Virus record (IMG/VR): IMGVR_UViG_3300010354_000559
Location: 1-25,942 of that record
DNA length: 25,942 bases
From: a virus
Direction: 5' to 3' (one strand)
Both the position numbers and the translations under genes were made by a program. A model generated the notes under the pieces. That model was not told where the DNA came from, did no database searches, and worked only from the letters and a program-made list of their open reading frames with translations. Positions 1-6,835 of the stretch are shown in pieces (within the stretch, counting starts at the first letter, position 1; the number at the start of each line of letters is the position of its first letter).

Positions 1-1116
1 AGGGAGACCAAAGGACTCAGAAGTATCAGTAAGTTCAACATCAGAACTACCATAACCTGAACGAGTGGTCTGAGTAGCGGAGACAATCGGGACATTAAAC
101 TCAACTGCGAGTCCCCTAAGTTCCTCAGCAATTGCCTTGACAAATGTATAAGAATTGATATTGCTGTTTCCGCGATACCTACTGGAAGCACAAATATTAA
201 GGTAATCGATGAAAATAATATCAGGTCTAAATGACTTCTTAAGTGCAAGTTCATTAAGAAGTGACTTAAAGTGTCCAGCATGAGCAGACGCTGTAGGATA
301 TTCCTTAATTATAAGAGTGCCTTGCGTTTTCTTTGCCAGGTTATTCACTTTTGTTTCAAAGGTAGATTTCGGCAATTCACAAATGTCTTGAATAGGAACA
401 TTCAAAAGGTTTGCGTCAATTCTTTCAGCAATCCGTTCTTCTGCCATTTCCAACGTAATGTACAGAACGTTCCGTCCTTGGAGCAAGACGGAGCTAGCCA
501 CATGGCACATGAATAGAGATTTGCCGACACCCGTACCAGCAAGAGCGATGTTAAGAGTTTTGTTAGGGATCCCACCTTTCGTAATTTTATTAAAGAACTC
601 AAGATCAAATTCAATTTTTTCCTCCTTTTTGTGATACGATTCGTATCGTTGTTCATAATCTTCTAAGTAATCATGGCCAATGTGAGTATCAAAACTCACT
701 GCCAAAGCATCTGAAAGAATCGTCGGAATGGAATCACGATTTTTCTTTTCATCATTACCATCAGCAATGTGAATAGATTCCATCAATGCCAGATAAATGG
801 CACGATCACGACACCACTTTTCGGTTGTATTAATCAACCAATTTAATTCGACAGGAACATCTTCAAGGTGTTCAATCAGATGAACAATCTCCTTAAAAGA
901 TGTGTCGTTAATATCTTTCCTATTCTCAACTTCAATACAAAGAATCTCCTTCGTTGGAAGTTGATTATATTCCTGAATAAACTTTAAGACTTCTTGAAAT
1001 ATAATTTTCTGAGTTGTATCTTCAAAGTATTCATCTTTGATGAATGGAATAACTTTTCTTGTGTACTGTTCATTATGCAATAGGTTCCTAAGAATTAGAA
1101 ACTCAACTTTCTCCAT
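1..1116 (-). CDS. 41: gp41 replicative DNA helicase (C-terminus beyond window)
   Basis: Replicative 5'-3' DnaB-family helicase of the T4 replisome; it unwinds the fork ahead of gp43 and works with the primase. Translating the minus strand from ATG at 1116 gives 372 codons still open at base 1. Walker A AGTGVGKS is at residues 193-200, Walker B IIFIDYLN at 300-307, and a TQTTRSG segment follows near 349-355, as in DnaB/gp41 (RecA-like core). The N-terminal 170 residues form the helical domain. T4 gp41 is about 475 residues, so roughly 100 are missing at the window edge. The start lies inside the last codons of uvsX (14-base overlap), so translation is probably coupled to uvsX. High confidence in identity. 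Confidence 0.93.
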   Translation of the reverse strand, partial: MEKVEFLILRNLLHNEQYTRKVIPFIKDEYFEDTTQKIIFQEVLKFIQEYNQLPTKEILCIEVENRKDINDTSFKEIVHLIEHLEDVPVELNWLINTTEKWCRDRAIYLALMESIHIADGNDEKKNRDSIPTILSDALAVSFDTHIGHDYLEDYEQRYESYHKKEEKIEFDLEFFNKITKGGIPNKTLNIALAGTGVGKSLFMCHVASSVLLQGRNVLYITLEMAEERIAERIDANLLNVPIQDICELPKSTFETKVNNLAKKTQGTLIIKEYPTASAHAGHFKSLLNELALKKSFRPDIIFIDYLNICASSRYRGNSNINSYTFVKAIAEELRGLAVEFNVPIVSATQTTRSGYGSSDVELTDTSESFGLP

Positions 1117-2110
1117 AACTAAATTCCTTACGTGCGATTTCGTCTAATTGTTGCATCACTTCTTCAGTGAAATATTCTTCAGGGTTCGCAAGAATTTGCT
1201 TTGCATAAATTTTCTTACCATCCATCTCATAACGGCCCGCAACATTTTTCCAGAGTCCGCCGAGTTCCCCGAGTTCCAGAAGACCATAATAACGATCAAG
1301 ACCGCGCTCATCATAAAATAAACGGATTTCAACGTCCTTATTCTCCTTACTCAAACGCGATTTAGCAGTCTTAGCTTTGATAATATTGCCGACCACTTCT
1401 GTTCCATCTTTTTCTTTCTTTTTGCTGAGATAAATGATCGTACTTGCTGCGTATTTAAGTCCAGAACCTCCGCCCATTTCTTTTGTTGGTACATAAGCTC
1501 CGATGACATCGTATGTATGATTTGTGACAATGAGGGGAACATTTGCTTGTCCTAATTTAAGTGTGAGCATTCGGAATGCACCTTTGACCAATTGGGATTT
1601 GGTCATGTCACGAACTTGTTTGTCGTTCAGTGCATCAGTAATTTCTTTCTCGGTGGAAAGCATACCTAAAGAGTCTAACACAAACATACAGGGTTTGCGT
1701 TCTCCTTCAGGTTTTTTTAAGTATAAATCTACTGCTTTGAGCGCCTTACTACGAAACTCTTCTATGGTGACAACATTAACCACGACAAGACGTGATGTGT
1801 CGATGCCGCGTGACTCCACAAGGGATTTTGTAATGGCAGCTTCAGTATCAAAATAGAGGCAATAACCATCGGGATGAATATCGAGAAAATTCTTAACCAC
1901 AGCGAGAGAGAAGAAAGTCTTTCCAGTAGAAGACTCTCCAGCAATAGCAGTAATCTTATTCCCAGATACACCACCAAATACGCTACCTGAAACCAGTGCA
2001 TTAAAGATGAACGAACCTGTGTCAACATAAGTCTCAGTCTCATCAATGTCAGCAGCGAGTTTGGTATAATCATCGCCAATTTCTTTTACAATATCTTTAA
2101 GGAAATCCAT
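1103..2110 (-). CDS. uvsX: UvsX, RecA-like recombinase
   Basis: Strand-exchange recombinase that forms filaments on ssDNA and drives recombination-dependent replication and repair with UvsY and gp32. It has 335 residues; T4 UvsX is about 390. The RecA core shows Walker A GESSTGKT at 58-65 and Walker B FVLDS at 141-145, followed by a TNHTYD segment (about 196-201) and a glycine-rich loop EMGGGSGLKYAAS. The ATG shares one base with the gp43 stop codon, and the 3' end overlaps gp41, so 43-uvsX-41 is one translationally coupled unit. Its mediator UvsY is encoded far away, at 20490. Confidence 0.95.
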   Translation of the reverse strand: MDFLKDIVKEIGDDYTKLAADIDETETYVDTGSFIFNALVSGSVFGGVSGNKITAIAGESSTGKTFFSLAVVKNFLDIHPDGYCLYFDTEAAITKSLVESRGIDTSRLVVVNVVTIEEFRSKALKAVDLYLKKPEGERKPCMFVLDSLGMLSTEKEITDALNDKQVRDMTKSQLVKGAFRMLTLKLGQANVPLIVTNHTYDVIGAYVPTKEMGGGSGLKYAASTIIYLSKKKEKDGTEVVGNIIKAKTAKSRLSKENKDVEIRLFYDERGLDRYYGLLELGELGGLWKNVAGRYEMDGKKIYAKQILANPEEYFTEEVMQQLDEIARKEFSYGES

Positions 2111-4605
2111 TAGGTAAAAAATGAATCAAGGTTTACTGTTTTTTCTACATTCCATCCAATACAATCTAAAATTGTTTTCAATGGTTCTAAAAATGCTTTC
2201 TCAAATTGTAACTCATAATCAACATATTTGTCAAGACCAAGTTCTCTTGGAAAATCTTGAATGAAAGACATGATATTTTCTTGAATTGTATTAGGTTTTT
2301 TCAAATAAATGAACTTAACCTTTTCCCCATTGTTAATTAATGAATACTTATTGGTTAATTTTTTCTCTTTTATATAATGATTAAAAAGAAGTGCTCCACG
2401 AATATGAATTGGGGTTCCCTTCATATAAATGTCAGAATGCGAATAATACTTACGAACATCAGAAGCAGTTCTTGGAAAAGCGATGGATTCGGGAGGAAGT
2501 GTCCTGAATTCGCAACGACATTTTTCAATAAAATCAATTACATCATCTTCAGTCCCATTCATCATAATGTTGAAAGATTCTTTTAACATTTTACGGCAGG
2601 GAGCGGGAGTTGAAGATTTGATTGCTTCAATACCTTTGATTTTAAGTTTAGGTTCTTCATAACGAACACCTTCACTATCCCACACACTGAGAATGTATCT
2701 CTTCTTAGCAGTCCAAATTCCACGTTCAGCAATACATTCTCGCTTCATGATCATTTTCTGATCATACGCATTTACATATTTAGCCAGTTTTTGATAAGAA
2801 CTTTCAATATACTTTTCAAGTTCTACTTGGCATACCTTATCAAGGAACGTGACAATACCTTCAGTAGTTTTCTCTCTTCCCTTGAATATAGTTTCAACCA
2901 GAGGCCCCATATTGACGTAAAGAGAATCAGTATCTGAAGCGATAACATAATCAACATCTTCAGTCTTAAGAATTTTATTGAGATATGAATTCATATGATT
3001 CATAATCCACTGAATTGACACTTGTCCAGACAGAGTAATTGCTTCAGCGTTTGCCAATTTATAATAACGGAAATATTGATTGCCGATAGCACCATAGGCA
3101 GAGTTGAGTTGAATCTTTCTTGCCATCTGAATGTTATTGCAGCGGGCAATTTCTTTTTCCAACTCCTTAGTTTTCTTCTTTTCATACTCTTGCTCCGCAG
3201 CAAGCATTTTCTTTTTGAAGATTACACGTTCGTTGTAAATCTTCTCCATGAGTTCTGGAAGAAATCCACGCACGTCTTTACGATACATTGCACCATTTGC
3301 ACAAACTGCATAATCTTTATGCAACTCAAAATTAATTTCTTCGTTCAGAATCCTTTCAACATTTGCAGTGGGATGTCTTTCTTCCAGGAGTGTTTCTGGG
3401 GAGATGTTGTACTGCATAATAAGATGGGGATAAAGACTATTGAGGTCAAAGCTAACCACCCAATCATAAATCCCAGGAATCGGTTCTTTAACATATGCCC
3501 CCGCATATTTTTCATCCTTAGATGATTTATTCTTCGGGGGTATAACGATGTTGCGTTTCTTAAGATAATTGTAAATTATGCTATCCCACATTCTCACTTG
3601 GTAGAATACATCTACAAAGTTTGCCTTGGCATCATAGGCCATGGTGATTGCAAGTTCAATGAGTTTCATCTTGTCTTCTAATTGATCGACAAGTTCTACG
3701 TCAATGATATTGTATTCTACAAACTTCTGCCAACCATTCGTATAGAAATCCTTGAACGTATCAAACTCAGAGTGATCAAGTTTTTTACGGCCAAGTTCTA
3801 CTTCAGCAATGTGGTCAAGGCGATAAGACTCTTGTGCCTTATAAGTAAACTTTTTGTATAAGTTAATATAATCAAGTTGACTAATACCACCAACATCATA
3901 CGAAATTTGACTTCTACCATTTACGAAAACTTTATTTTCAGTCACAAGACCCCAAGGAGAAAAACGCTTCATGAGTTTTTCTCCAAGAATTCGATTCAAT
4001 CGACGACAAATATAAGGAACGTCATACAGTTCCACATTCCATCCAGTGATTACATCTGGAGTATTGTCCATCCACCAGTGAATAAAGTCATTGAGTAGAT
4101 CATACTCTGTAGAGAATGCGCGATAGTTGAGTTTAGGATTATTATGTTGAAATTTACCTAATCCCCAAGTTCGAATTGTTTTCGTAGCATAATCTTGAAT
4201 TGTAATCAATAGAATTTCTTCGGCAGCAGATTCTGTATCAGGAAATCCATTCTCAGAAGCTACCTCAATATCGATCGTTGCCAATCTAATCTTTGAGATG
4301 TCAAACTTGATCTCATCCTCAGGATACTTATCCGAAATATACTGATAGATATAGCGATCATTCCCGTAGATTTTGAATCCTTCTACGTTTTCATACTTAC
4401 TATAAAAATCACGACAATCCCTAACAGAACCAGGTTGAATTGGCTCTACGTTTTCACCTTCAAGAGTTTTATATTTTGATTGTTTTTTTGAAGGAACAAA
4501 GAGAGTGGGTGAATACTCTTCTTTGAACATGACATGTTTACCATTTTCATAACCACGAACGAGAAAGTTATTCCCGATCATCTGCACATTGGTATAAAAT
4601 TTCAT
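2110..4605 (-). CDS. 43: gp43 family B DNA polymerase
   Basis: Replicative DNA polymerase with 3'-5' proofreading exonuclease. It is intact at 831 residues, a little shorter than T4 gp43 (898), and I see no intein or split. The exonuclease motif has D112 and E114 (IDIEVAS). Polymerase motif A DLNSLYP is at 387-393, motif B RKIQLNSAYG at 496-505 and motif C SDTDSLYV at 557-564. The last residues NLDSFFT resemble the C-terminal clamp-binding peptide of T4 gp43, so docking on gp45 is likely. The start overlaps the upstream Sm-like gene as ATGA and the stop overlaps the uvsX start, indicating coupling. Transcription probably begins at the sigma70-type promoter at 5182-5210. Confidence 0.96.
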   Translation of the reverse strand: MKFYTNVQMIGNNFLVRGYENGKHVMFKEEYSPTLFVPSKKQSKYKTLEGENVEPIQPGSVRDCRDFYSKYENVEGFKIYGNDRYIYQYISDKYPEDEIKFDISKIRLATIDIEVASENGFPDTESAAEEILLITIQDYATKTIRTWGLGKFQHNNPKLNYRAFSTEYDLLNDFIHWWMDNTPDVITGWNVELYDVPYICRRLNRILGEKLMKRFSPWGLVTENKVFVNGRSQISYDVGGISQLDYINLYKKFTYKAQESYRLDHIAEVELGRKKLDHSEFDTFKDFYTNGWQKFVEYNIIDVELVDQLEDKMKLIELAITMAYDAKANFVDVFYQVRMWDSIIYNYLKKRNIVIPPKNKSSKDEKYAGAYVKEPIPGIYDWVVSFDLNSLYPHLIMQYNISPETLLEERHPTANVERILNEEINFELHKDYAVCANGAMYRKDVRGFLPELMEKIYNERVIFKKKMLAAEQEYEKKKTKELEKEIARCNNIQMARKIQLNSAYGAIGNQYFRYYKLANAEAITLSGQVSIQWIMNHMNSYLNKILKTEDVDYVIASDTDSLYVNMGPLVETIFKGREKTTEGIVTFLDKVCQVELEKYIESSYQKLAKYVNAYDQKMIMKRECIAERGIWTAKKRYILSVWDSEGVRYEEPKLKIKGIEAIKSSTPAPCRKMLKESFNIMMNGTEDDVIDFIEKCRCEFRTLPPESIAFPRTASDVRKYYSHSDIYMKGTPIHIRGALLFNHYIKEKKLTNKYSLINNGEKVKFIYLKKPNTIQENIMSFIQDFPRELGLDKYVDYELQFEKAFLEPLKTILDCIGWNVEKTVNLDSFFT

Positions 4606-4856
4606 TCTTTAATCAAGTCGTCGTATTTTTCACGAAGAGTGGGAGTTGGTTCTGTAAGAGTAATGATCTTGTCAGAACTAATCATGAACGTATCTTGTTT
4701 TGTGTAACCACAAAGAAATGGTTCTAAAGTTTGATCGTTTCTTACAACAAATGGTTTAATCAACCTACAGTCAGGTTCTCCAATATCAACACCCACCTCT
4801 TCAATCTGACTGATCAGAATCAGATTGTTCAACAGTGCTATGATCTTCACTAACAT
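4602..4856 (-). CDS. Sm-like small protein, copy C
   Basis: Protein of 84 residues just before DNA polymerase, with an ATGA overlap into gp43. No enzyme motif is visible. It shares an architecture with the proteins at 4801-5160 and 18636-19028: an N-terminal hydrophobic strand with a polar turn, a central ...LIKPF segment, then LEPFL, a short gap, D-F-I, DKIITL, and an EP..T..EKY tail. I read this as an Sm/LSm-like beta-barrel; I recall a published Sm-like structure of putative cyanophage origin. Its first 18 codons overlap the end of the upstream gene in another frame. A GTG at codon 3 or a later start is possible. RNA binding is inferred only from the fold guess. Confidence 0.75.
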   Translation of the reverse strand: MLVKIIALLNNLILISQIEEVGVDIGEPDCRLIKPFVVRNDQTLEPFLCGYTKQDTFMISSDKIITLTEPTPTLREKYDDLIKE

Positions 4857-5160
4857 TTTTCAATACGCTCCGTTCGTATAGTTCTTTAATTTCATCTTTT
4901 GGTTCAACAATTGTAGCAACATAATCTACAGCAATTGCAACCATTGTGTCCTTTGCATATCTTGGCCATACTTCCATATAGACCGAAAGTTCTTTCTCTC
5001 CTGCGCCATTTTCATAATTTGACACTTCTTGTAAAGAATCGCATATGATTTGACATGGATCATTTAAAAGATAAGTTACGACTTTATCTTCAATAACTCC
5101 TTCTTTTAGGTCAGAAATAATACTTTCACCAGATTTTAAAATTGCAACTTTGATTGTCAT
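4801..5160 (-). CDS. Sm-like small protein, copy B
   Basis: Protein of 119 residues and the first gene after the promoter at 5182-5210. It heads the gp43-uvsX-gp41 unit. The pattern is VAILKSGESIISDL (strand, polar turn with G, strand), a central NDPCQII, then YMEVWPRYAKDT, and DYVATIVEPKDEIKELY. This matches copy A (18636-19028) and copy C (4602-4856) in order and spacing and suggests an Sm-like barrel plus a helical C-terminus. The last ~17 residues are acidic and serine-rich and overlap copy C's reading frame by 56 bases. AGAGG about 10 bases before ATG is a modest ribosome site. The role is unknown; a part in post-transcriptional control or replication is speculation from context. Confidence 0.75.
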   Translation of the reverse strand: MTIKVAILKSGESIISDLKEGVIEDKVVTYLLNDPCQIICDSLQEVSNYENGAGEKELSVYMEVWPRYAKDTMVAIAVDYVATIVEPKDEIKELYERSVLKNVSEDHSTVEQSDSDQSD

Positions 5161-5181
5161 ACTACTATTTTACCTCTACCT

Positions 5182-5210
5182 ATTATAGCAAGAAAAAAGA
5201 GGGGCGTCAA
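5182..5210 (-). promoter_or_regulatory. Consensus sigma70-type promoter for the gp43 unit
   Basis: On the minus strand TTGACG (5210-5205) is followed by exactly 17 bases and TATAAT (5187-5182). Transcription would start near 5175, giving a leader of about 15 bases before the ATG at 5160. The -35 box lies inside the terminator hairpin of the upstream hsp20 unit. It fits an early promoter read by the host RNA polymerase. Confidence 0.8.
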
Positions 5211-5234
5211 CTGGATTTTGCCAGTTACCCCTCT
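5193..5234 (-). terminator. Intrinsic terminator after the hsp20 unit, interlocked with promoter
   Basis: Minus-strand RNA forms AGAGGGG/CCCCTCT (5234-5228 with 5204-5198) and an inner AACTGG/CCAGTT stem (5226-5221 with 5214-5209). An asymmetric internal loop separates them, the apical loop is CAAAAT, and a run of six U (5198-5193) follows. It ends the hsp20/54-aa transcript about 30 bases after the last stop codon. Confidence 0.85.
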
Positions 5235-5265
5235 ACGGCAAAGCGCCGACGATATTCAATTTTAT

Positions 5266-5430
5266 TTAGTCTCCACCAGCACTTGATGATGATCTTTTGG
5301 CACATGCGGTTCCACCTTTTGCCATCGTATACTTTGTACGCTTATAACACTTTGGTTTATAATCACTCCATTTTACATTAGCACCAGGATCACCTTTCAT
5401 TTCTAAAATAAAATTTTTAAATGATTTCAT
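5266..5430 (-). CDS. 54-aa small basic protein, unknown function
   Basis: ATG at 5430 overlaps the last 14 bases of hsp20 in another frame and gives 54 codons to TAA at 5268-5266. The N-terminus is MKSFKNFILEM. The middle holds a W and two cysteines (C28, C43) within a lysine/tyrosine-rich stretch, KCYKRTKYTM, and the end is AKRSSSSAGGD. I do not recognise a family. The overlap with hsp20 and the terminator starting 32 bases downstream argue that it is a real gene filling the gap. The two cysteines and many lysines could suit nucleic-acid or metal binding, but nothing proves it. The TAA is part of CTAAATAA, which resembles a cyanophage late promoter but is probably chance. Confidence 0.65.
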   Translation of the reverse strand: MKSFKNFILEMKGDPGANVKWSDYKPKCYKRTKYTMAKGGTACAKRSSSSAGGD

Positions 5431-5860
5431 AGATTCGTTTCTTTTGATGCTCTGGAATAACTCTATTTAGTTTGATAGTGAGTAATCCATCAACAAAAGC
5501 AACGTTTGCAACCTCTACATCATCAGAGAGTGTCCAGGTGCGAGTGAATGCTCTCTTGGCCAATCCTTGATGAATGTACTCATCAGTTTCTTCATTATTT
5601 TTAACTGCCTGGACGAAGAGTTTGTTCCACTCTGTAGTGACTTCAATGTCTTCTCTCTTGAATCCAGCAAGAGCTAATTCCAGTCTAAAGACCGTTTCAC
5701 TTTCTTTTACAAGATTGTATGGTGGATAATTTGTATGCGTCTCAAACGCAGTATCAAATCTCCTAAACCATTCATCTAAACCAATACTATTTCTTTGAAT
5801 TGTTGCTAAGTACTTTTCTGTTTCGGGTACAGATAAAGTAAGTGAATTTGGACCGAACAT
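5417..5860 (-). CDS. hsp20: Hsp20-type small heat-shock protein
   Basis: ATP-independent holdase chaperone, a signature gene of T4-like cyanophages. It has 147 residues. The alpha-crystallin domain runs from about residue 45 (YPPYNLVKESE) to 138, with a conserved LALAGF segment and the VAFVDGLLTIKL motif matching the family's A-x-x-x-n-G-v-L signature. It ends in a short tail containing IYEII, an I-x-I-like oligomerisation motif. The ribosome site is strong: AAGGAGGT six bases before ATG. It starts a new unit after the regA terminator, with an AT-rich late-promoter-like TTAAATA at 5920-5914. It probably protects or helps fold phage proteins; substrates cannot be read from the sequence. Confidence 0.93.
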   Translation of the reverse strand: MFGPNSLTLSVPETEKYLATIQRNSIGLDEWFRRFDTAFETHTNYPPYNLVKESETVFRLELALAGFKREDIEVTTEWNKLFVQAVKNNEETDEYIHQGLAKRAFTRTWTLSDDVEVANVAFVDGLLTIKLNRVIPEHQKKRIYEII

Positions 5861-5878
5861 AATAGACCTCCTTGAGCG

Positions 5879-5920
5879 TCTTAGTAGTGATGGATCCTTT
5901 CGGCATCCAATACTATTTAA
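5879..5920 (-). promoter_or_regulatory. hsp20 leader: late-promoter-like motif and GAAA hairpin
   Basis: TTAAATA (5920-5914) resembles the T4/cyanophage late -10 element. It is followed in the leader by GGATgCC-GAAA-GGATCC (5906-5890), a short stem with a GNRA tetraloop and one bulged G. The hairpin lies about 30 bases before the hsp20 start. It could set mRNA stability or bind a regulator; no function is shown. Confidence 0.35.
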
Positions 5921-5932
5921 CCATAAAACGAA

Positions 5933-5966
5933 AAAGAGAGGAACGGTAAGAACCGAACCTCTCTTT
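5933..5966 (-). terminator. Intrinsic terminator of the replisome operon (after regA)
   Basis: Minus-strand RNA pairs AAAGAGAGG (5966-5958) with CCTCTCTTT (5941-5933) and inner CGG with CCG across a small internal loop, then continues UUCGUUUUA. Together with the stem's own U's this gives a U-rich tail. A second smaller hairpin, GAGACC...GGTCTC, precedes it at about 6006-5985. Confidence 0.82.
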
Positions 5967-6014
5967 AGGGTGTTCCGACTTTTGTAGAGACCGCACGAAA
6001 GGTCTCAAGAATAT

Positions 6015-6455
6015 TTATTCGGTTTCCTGACCCTTACCTTTTTTGCCAATATTATACTTTTGTTCGAGAATCCAATCGCCTTTGTCTTTATAAGAAAGAA
6101 CTTTAATTTGATTCAAAGGAGCAATATCTGCAATTGCTTCTTGTTTAACGACAGTAATAAGGCCCCAATCAGCAAGCAAGCGTGTGATGCGGTTTCGGCG
6201 CTGCACATCATTGATTGTTAGATTTGCATGTTTACCATCCAGGGCAAACAGTTCCTTAAAGTGGACCAGGTAATATCTACCTTGTTTATGAAGAATATGG
6301 CAACTCTGATAGAGTTTTTTCTCCTTTCTTGATGCTACTCCGATACGAGTAAGAGTTTCACGGACCTTTAGAAAATCGTCAGGTTCGTTCAAAAGAACTT
6401 CCACCATCATATCGGGAGTCCAATGAACTTGTGGTTCAACAGTTTGAGTAGTCAT
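6015..6455 (-). CDS. regA: RegA translational repressor
   Basis: RNA-binding protein that represses translation of many early mRNAs by occluding their start regions; in T4 it acts on its own mRNA and on 44, 45 and 62. It has 146 residues against 122 in T4, the extra length mainly at the N- and C-termini. It aligns clearly to T4 RegA: PDDFLKVRETLTRIGVAS, LYQSCHILHKQGRYYLVHFK, then RLLADWGLI and ILEQKYNIGKK. Last gene of the replisome operon, with an ATGA overlap from gp62 and a terminator 50 bases after the stop. The 62-regA order is that of T4. Confidence 0.95.
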   Translation of the reverse strand: MTTQTVEPQVHWTPDMMVEVLLNEPDDFLKVRETLTRIGVASRKEKKLYQSCHILHKQGRYYLVHFKELFALDGKHANLTINDVQRRNRITRLLADWGLITVVKQEAIADIAPLNQIKVLSYKDKGDWILEQKYNIGKKGKGQETE

Positions 6456-6835
6456 TTTTTTCCGCCAGTTTCAAGTCGTTGTTTAATAAAGTTAATTTGT
6501 TCTTTTGATAAAATTTTCAGTGCTTGAGATGCTTTTTCGTTACTATAACCATAGTATTGTTTAACACACTCTAAGTCTGCTACCTTATCTTTTCGGATCC
6601 AGGGAGAAAATCTCTTCTTTTTCCTCAAACTATTTAGATAAAACGAATATTGCATGTCTTTATCTAAGAAATGATACTTATTCATTTCGTTTGCAAACAT
6701 GACACAATCAATATGGCCAGATAAACATCGATTAATAATATAGGGAGGGTAATCTTTTATTGTCGAAGAATCTTCGATTAGATCTTCTTTTGTAAAGTTA
6801 ATAGAGTTCAACCAATCTTTAAGTTCGTATGTCAT
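6452..6835 (-). CDS. 62: gp62 clamp-loader small subunit
   Basis: Small subunit of the gp44/gp62 clamp loader that opens the gp45 ring and places it on primer-template DNA. It has 127 residues, shorter than T4 gp62 (187) but typical for cyanophages. Seen in it: a basic LRKKKRFSPWIRKDK segment (about residues 70-84), then QYYGYSNEKASQALKILS and a C-terminal QRLETGGKK. Similarity to T4 gp62 is weak, so the call rests on these segments and on position before regA. In T4 gene 62 directly follows 44. Here two genes intervene. ATGA overlaps on both sides. Confidence 0.85.
   Translation of the reverse strand: MTYELKDWLNSINFTKEDLIEDSSTIKDYPPYIINRCLSGHIDCVMFANEMNKYHFLDKDMQYSFYLNSLRKKKRFSPWIRKDKVADLECVKQYYGYSNEKASQALKILSKEQINFIKQRLETGGKK

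Noticed and set aside
3022-3525. Plus-strand open frame of 167 codons
   Set aside because: It is opposite the gp43 polymerase domain, has no ribosome site and a Phe/Ile/Cys-rich composition typical of an antisense shadow.
6010-6018. AATAAATA late-promoter-like sequence at the regA stop codon
   Set aside because: A terminator (5933-5966) lies between it and hsp20, so it could not serve the next gene efficiently; AT-rich stop contexts create this by chance.
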